From: a virus
Direction: 5' to 3' (one strand)
Virus record (IMG/VR): IMGVR_UViG_3300021375_001184
Span: 1 to 50,196 of that record
DNA: 50,196 nucleotides
Part shown: one piece after another, positions 48,284 through 50,196 of the stretch
Layout: each line of letters starts with the position of its first letter
Numbering within the stretch: position 1 is the stretch's first letter
The notes under the pieces: model-generated
Database searches by the model: none
Seen by the model: the letters and a program-made list of their open reading frames with translations, nothing else
Told to the model about the DNA's origin: nothing
Made by a program: the position numbers and the translations under genes

Positions 48284-49074
48284 TATTCTCTCTCTTTAAA
48301 TGCTACCCAGTTATCAAGCATTACTTTCGGTTCGTAATTGAATATGTCTGCTGTTGCCCATTCTTTCTCAATACACCACCAGCATTCTTTACAAGTCTCA
48401 GTAAAATAATTGGTCATTTCAATAAATCCTTCACAAGAACGAGTTAGTGAACCTAATGAAACATATAATCCATACTTTTTATAAAAAGCCAATACAATTC
48501 TTTTATCTGAATGTATAAATGGGCGATATTCTATATGAGGAGGGTCAGTAAGTACTGATGGATTTCTATCTATCCACCCTTGACGTTTTTCCCAATTCCT
48601 TGACAATGCTCTAGTTTCCCATTTGTGTTTGAAGACTGCTTCGCCAATCTCATCGGGTGGATTAAGAGTGACCCCATTGTACAATGCTGTAATTCCGTGC
48701 TTACGAACTAATTCGTATGCTAGTATTGTTCCATTAGAAATATAATCTTTTGCTGTAGTAACTCTAGTCATATGTTCTCCAAAGTTGACATTTGGAAATT
48801 CTTTTTTAACAAACTCAACTACGTTTTTAGAGTGTACTGCCTGTCCTGGTTTTTCTTCGTGTATACAAGTCCAAATATGTATGGTGGTGTCTAATTCATT
48901 TTCTGATATATGATGGGCTAATAGCCATAATAATAGAGATGAATCCATACCTCCTGACATTCCGATACCAATATCTTTGTGGTTCAAATCGATTTCTATC
49001 TCGTATTTGTCATCGCGGATTTCTTCGCATAATTCTGCTCGTTTGTGTATAATTGCTTTGTCTTTTATTATCAT
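48283..49074 (-). CDS. PP-loop ATP pyrophosphatase (QueC/asparagine synthase-like fold)
   Basis: The 263-residue protein has the PP-loop SGGMDSS (40-46) used to adenylate substrates, an LYNGVTLNPPDEIGE segment, and C-terminal cysteines (RSCEGF, CKECWWC) that resemble the zinc site of QueC. QueC makes preQ0, a 7-deazaguanine base found in tRNA and in some phage DNA. The middle is not a close QueC match, so other sulfur- or nitrogen-inserting enzymes are possible. It has a promoter at 49100-49128 and an AGAGGA ribosome site, and is coupled to the radical SAM gene. Confidence 0.85.
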   Translation of the reverse strand: MIIKDKAIIHKRAELCEEIRDDKYEIEIDLNHKDIGIGMSGGMDSSLLLWLLAHHISENELDTTIHIWTCIHEEKPGQAVHSKNVVEFVKKEFPNVNFGEHMTRVTTAKDYISNGTILAYELVRKHGITALYNGVTLNPPDEIGEAVFKHKWETRALSRNWEKRQGWIDRNPSVLTDPPHIEYRPFIHSDKRIVLAFYKKYGLYVSLGSLTRSCEGFIEMTNYFTETCKECWWCIEKEWATADIFNYEPKVMLDNWVAFKERE

Positions 49075-49099
49075 TTATATTCCTCTGAACTTAATACTC

Positions 49100-49128
49100 A
49101 TTATAACATGAAATTTGTGTGAGTGCAA
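49100..49128 (-). promoter_or_regulatory. sigma70 promoter of the PP-loop/radical SAM pair
   Basis: TTGCAC (4 of 6 match) and a perfect TATAAT are 17 bases apart, with TGT before the -10. The start of the PP-loop gene lies 26 bases downstream of the -10. Confidence 0.75.
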
Positions 49129-49133
49129 CCATA

Positions 49134-49526
49134 TTAACTATGATTACTCTGTAAAAAGTTTATTTTTAGATTTGTATTATTTATAATGTTTTTTACTAAG
49201 ATGGTATCTCCAAGTCTAGTATTTTTTGGAACTGAAACGATATAATGAATATCTGGTGAGATATCATCTCTGAACCCACATTTTGTTCCAAGCATTTCAT
49301 TTAGTTCTTTTTGAGTGATTTTTACATCTAGTGAAACTGTGATAATACTGCCACTGTCGGACTGTATTTTTTTGATATCAGCAAATGCTTGACGAATATC
49401 ATCAAGTCGTTGTCTGTCACCATCACCCGTGTCTGGATGATGTTTCTTTAATAGTTTTTTATATGCGATTCTTATTTCGTCTTCTGACGAATACTTGGTT
49501 ATTCCAAGAACCTTGAAAGGTGACAT
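49134..49526 (-). CDS. short J-domain protein (DnaJ-like)
   Basis: The 130-residue protein starts with a J-domain: FKVLGITKYSSEDEIRIAYKK and an intact HPD (H30, P31, D32 in KHHPDTGDGD). After it comes a short C-terminal beta region (SLDVKITQKELNEML... IVSVPKNTRLGD) that resembles one DnaJ substrate-binding subdomain. The zinc-finger and Gly/Phe regions of full DnaJ are absent. It should recruit host DnaK, for example for folding of virion proteins or for targeting the ClpA-like unfoldase. It starts 3 bases after the lipoprotein stop. Confidence 0.88.
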   Translation of the reverse strand: MSPFKVLGITKYSSEDEIRIAYKKLLKKHHPDTGDGDRQRLDDIRQAFADIKKIQSDSGSIITVSLDVKITQKELNEMLGTKCGFRDDISPDIHYIVSVPKNTRLGDTILVKNIINNTNLKINFLQSNHS

Positions 49527-49529
49527 CTA

Positions 49530-49982
49530 TTAATCTGAATTTAAGAACGATTTAATCTTTGAAAGTGAACTTGGCTTTGAATCAAGTGCCTCGCCCGCTT
49601 CATTGACTGTATTCGCATCTTCGATTGCCTTGTCGGCTTTTTCGTAATATTCTTTATATGCAATAAGAATTGCTTTTTGTTCAGAAAGATATCTAATCAC
49701 TTCAGCATTGTTTAATGCTAATGCTTCGTAACCTTCGTGTGTAAGTGCAAATAATACAATAGGCTTGCCAGCCGCTTCTAATTCTCTCCAAACTTCATTT
49801 ATGTTTTCTTCGGTGACAACTAGATAATCTACTTCTTTCATATTTGTTATCTCAGATTCTGGTAGAATAAGTAAAGGTCTTTCTACAGGTTCTGCTGAGT
49901 AGTCAACTTTTTTTGGTAGTGTAGCAGAACATCCACTTAGTGCTACTGCAAATACTCCTGCTAATAATGTTTCTTTAATCAT
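49530..49982 (-). CDS. phage lipoprotein
   Basis: The 150-residue protein has a lipoprotein signal: MIKETLLAGVFAVAL followed by lipobox LSGC (C18). The mature part (residues 45-115) includes YLVVTEENINEVWREL, VLFALTHEGYEALALN and AEVIRYLSEQKAILIAYKEYYE. These are hallmarks of a small conserved phage lipoprotein whose function is uncertain; it may act in lysis as an outer-membrane spanin-like factor. The tail is acidic and disordered. It overlaps the upstream gene's stop by ATGA. Confidence 0.82.
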   Translation of the reverse strand: MIKETLLAGVFAVALSGCSATLPKKVDYSAEPVERPLLILPESEITNMKEVDYLVVTEENINEVWRELEAAGKPIVLFALTHEGYEALALNNAEVIRYLSEQKAILIAYKEYYEKADKAIEDANTVNEAGEALDSKPSSLSKIKSFLNSD

Positions 49983-50196
49983 GGTCTTGGCCCCGTATAA
50001 TTAGGATTTGCCACATCTGAACAAGTTGTGTTCGCTTGTGACTTTTTGGTCACCGCAATCTCTTTTTCAGTTAGCGGAGAACCAGTTAGTATCTCATAAC
50101 ATCTTAACACATCTTTGGTACCTTTGTCAACTATTCTTTCGATTAATTTAGGTTTTGCTTGTGCCAAGTCTCCAAGTTCGTGTTCACTTAGTTTAG
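49979..50196 (-). CDS. hypothetical protein (N-terminus cut by window edge)
   Basis: The frame stays open to the right edge, reading KLSEHELGDLAQAKPKLIER and on to DKGTKDVLRCYEILTGSPLTEKE. A TTG at 50167 is the only internal start candidate and has no proper ribosome-site spacing, so the gene most likely begins beyond the window. The visible 72 residues are mostly helical and end TTCSDVANPNYTGPRP. It precedes the lipoprotein with an ATGA overlap. A role in lysis is possible by context only. Confidence 0.65.
   Translation of the reverse strand, partial: KLSEHELGDLAQAKPKLIERIVDKGTKDVLRCYEILTGSPLTEKEIAVTKKSQANTTCSDVANPNYTGPRP

Noticed and set aside
47129-49074. Calling the PP-loop and radical SAM genes queC and queE.
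   Set aside because: The radical SAM protein is too long with extra C-terminal Cys, and no folE, queD or queF-like gene is in the window. Only the fold-level match is supported.
1-50196. A bacterial chromosome fragment, because metK, apt, sbmA, exbB-like, clpA and hscB-like genes are present.
   Set aside because: The gp43/gp45 set, T4 late octamers, fibre genes, single-strand gene order and dense overlaps show a T4-like phage; the metabolic genes are embedded in the same transcription units.

Overview
This window looks like part of the genome of a marine T4-superfamily phage (a contractile-tailed myovirus). It carries a family B DNA polymerase of gp43 type, a gp45-type sliding clamp, a DsbA-like DNA-binding protein, a FEN-type 5'-3' exonuclease, long fibre-type proteins with GITD repeats, and many promoters of the T4 late type (TATAAATA or GATAAATA). 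All 61 genes I can support lie on the minus strand, usually abutting or overlapping by 1-4 bases. Base composition is AT-rich, as is common in phages of oligotrophic marine bacteria. The envelope genes imply a Gram-negative host; I cannot name it from sequence alone. No gene-free stretch reaches 300 bases. The longest, 34542-34761, holds a promoter and a structured leader. No tRNA gene, CRISPR array or insertion sequence was seen. || Layout from left to right (transcription runs right to left): 1-2.9 kb, a partial 2OG-Fe(II) oxygenase, three conserved small proteins, an HNH endonuclease and a hypothetical protein. 2.9-9.1 kb, a metallopeptidase/vWA protein and its usual MoxR AAA+ partner, separated by two small genes and a tight four-gene unit with two C-terminally short adenylate-forming (ANL) ligases, a GNAT-like protein and a DUF6356-like protein. 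9.2-19.8 kb, early metabolism and replication: a phosphomannomutase-like HAD phosphatase, exonuclease, MetK, Apt, a YdcH-like protein, clamp, NPPY-type DNA methylase, DNA polymerase and DsbA-like protein. Most units here start at strong sigma70 promoters of shared design. || 19.9-28.0 kb, five consecutive proteins share a short N-terminal signature (M-basic/N-I/L-x-E-L/I). It resembles the T4 capsid-targeting sequence, so they may be packaged in the head and delivered with the DNA. Their domains include an HxGH nucleotidyltransferase, a Pol-beta-type nucleotidyltransferase, a RelE/barnase-like plus ParB-like protein and zinc ribbons. || 28.1-34.5 kb, an unusual cell-envelope module: an SbmA/BacA-like inner-membrane transporter, a membrane-anchored ClpP-fold periplasmic protease, an ExbB/TolQ-like and ExbD/TolR-like proton-channel pair, several small membrane or exported proteins, and an outer-membrane beta-barrel protein with its own sigma70 promoter, a leader predicted to form an H-type pseudoknot, and a terminator. 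I see this as the best candidate for an undescribed system. || 34.7-37.2 kb, an A-type Fe-S carrier, a nitroreductase-like protein, an HscB-like protein lacking the HPD motif, a RyR-domain protein and a holin-like protein. 37.2-44.2 kb, virion and fibre proteins. 44.2-50.2 kb, a ClpA-like unfoldase with an IGF loop, a coupled radical SAM plus PP-loop ATPase pair, a J-domain protein and a lipoprotein. Overall the phage appears to use early sigma70 transcription for replication and metabolism, then clamp-dependent late transcription for virion and envelope genes.
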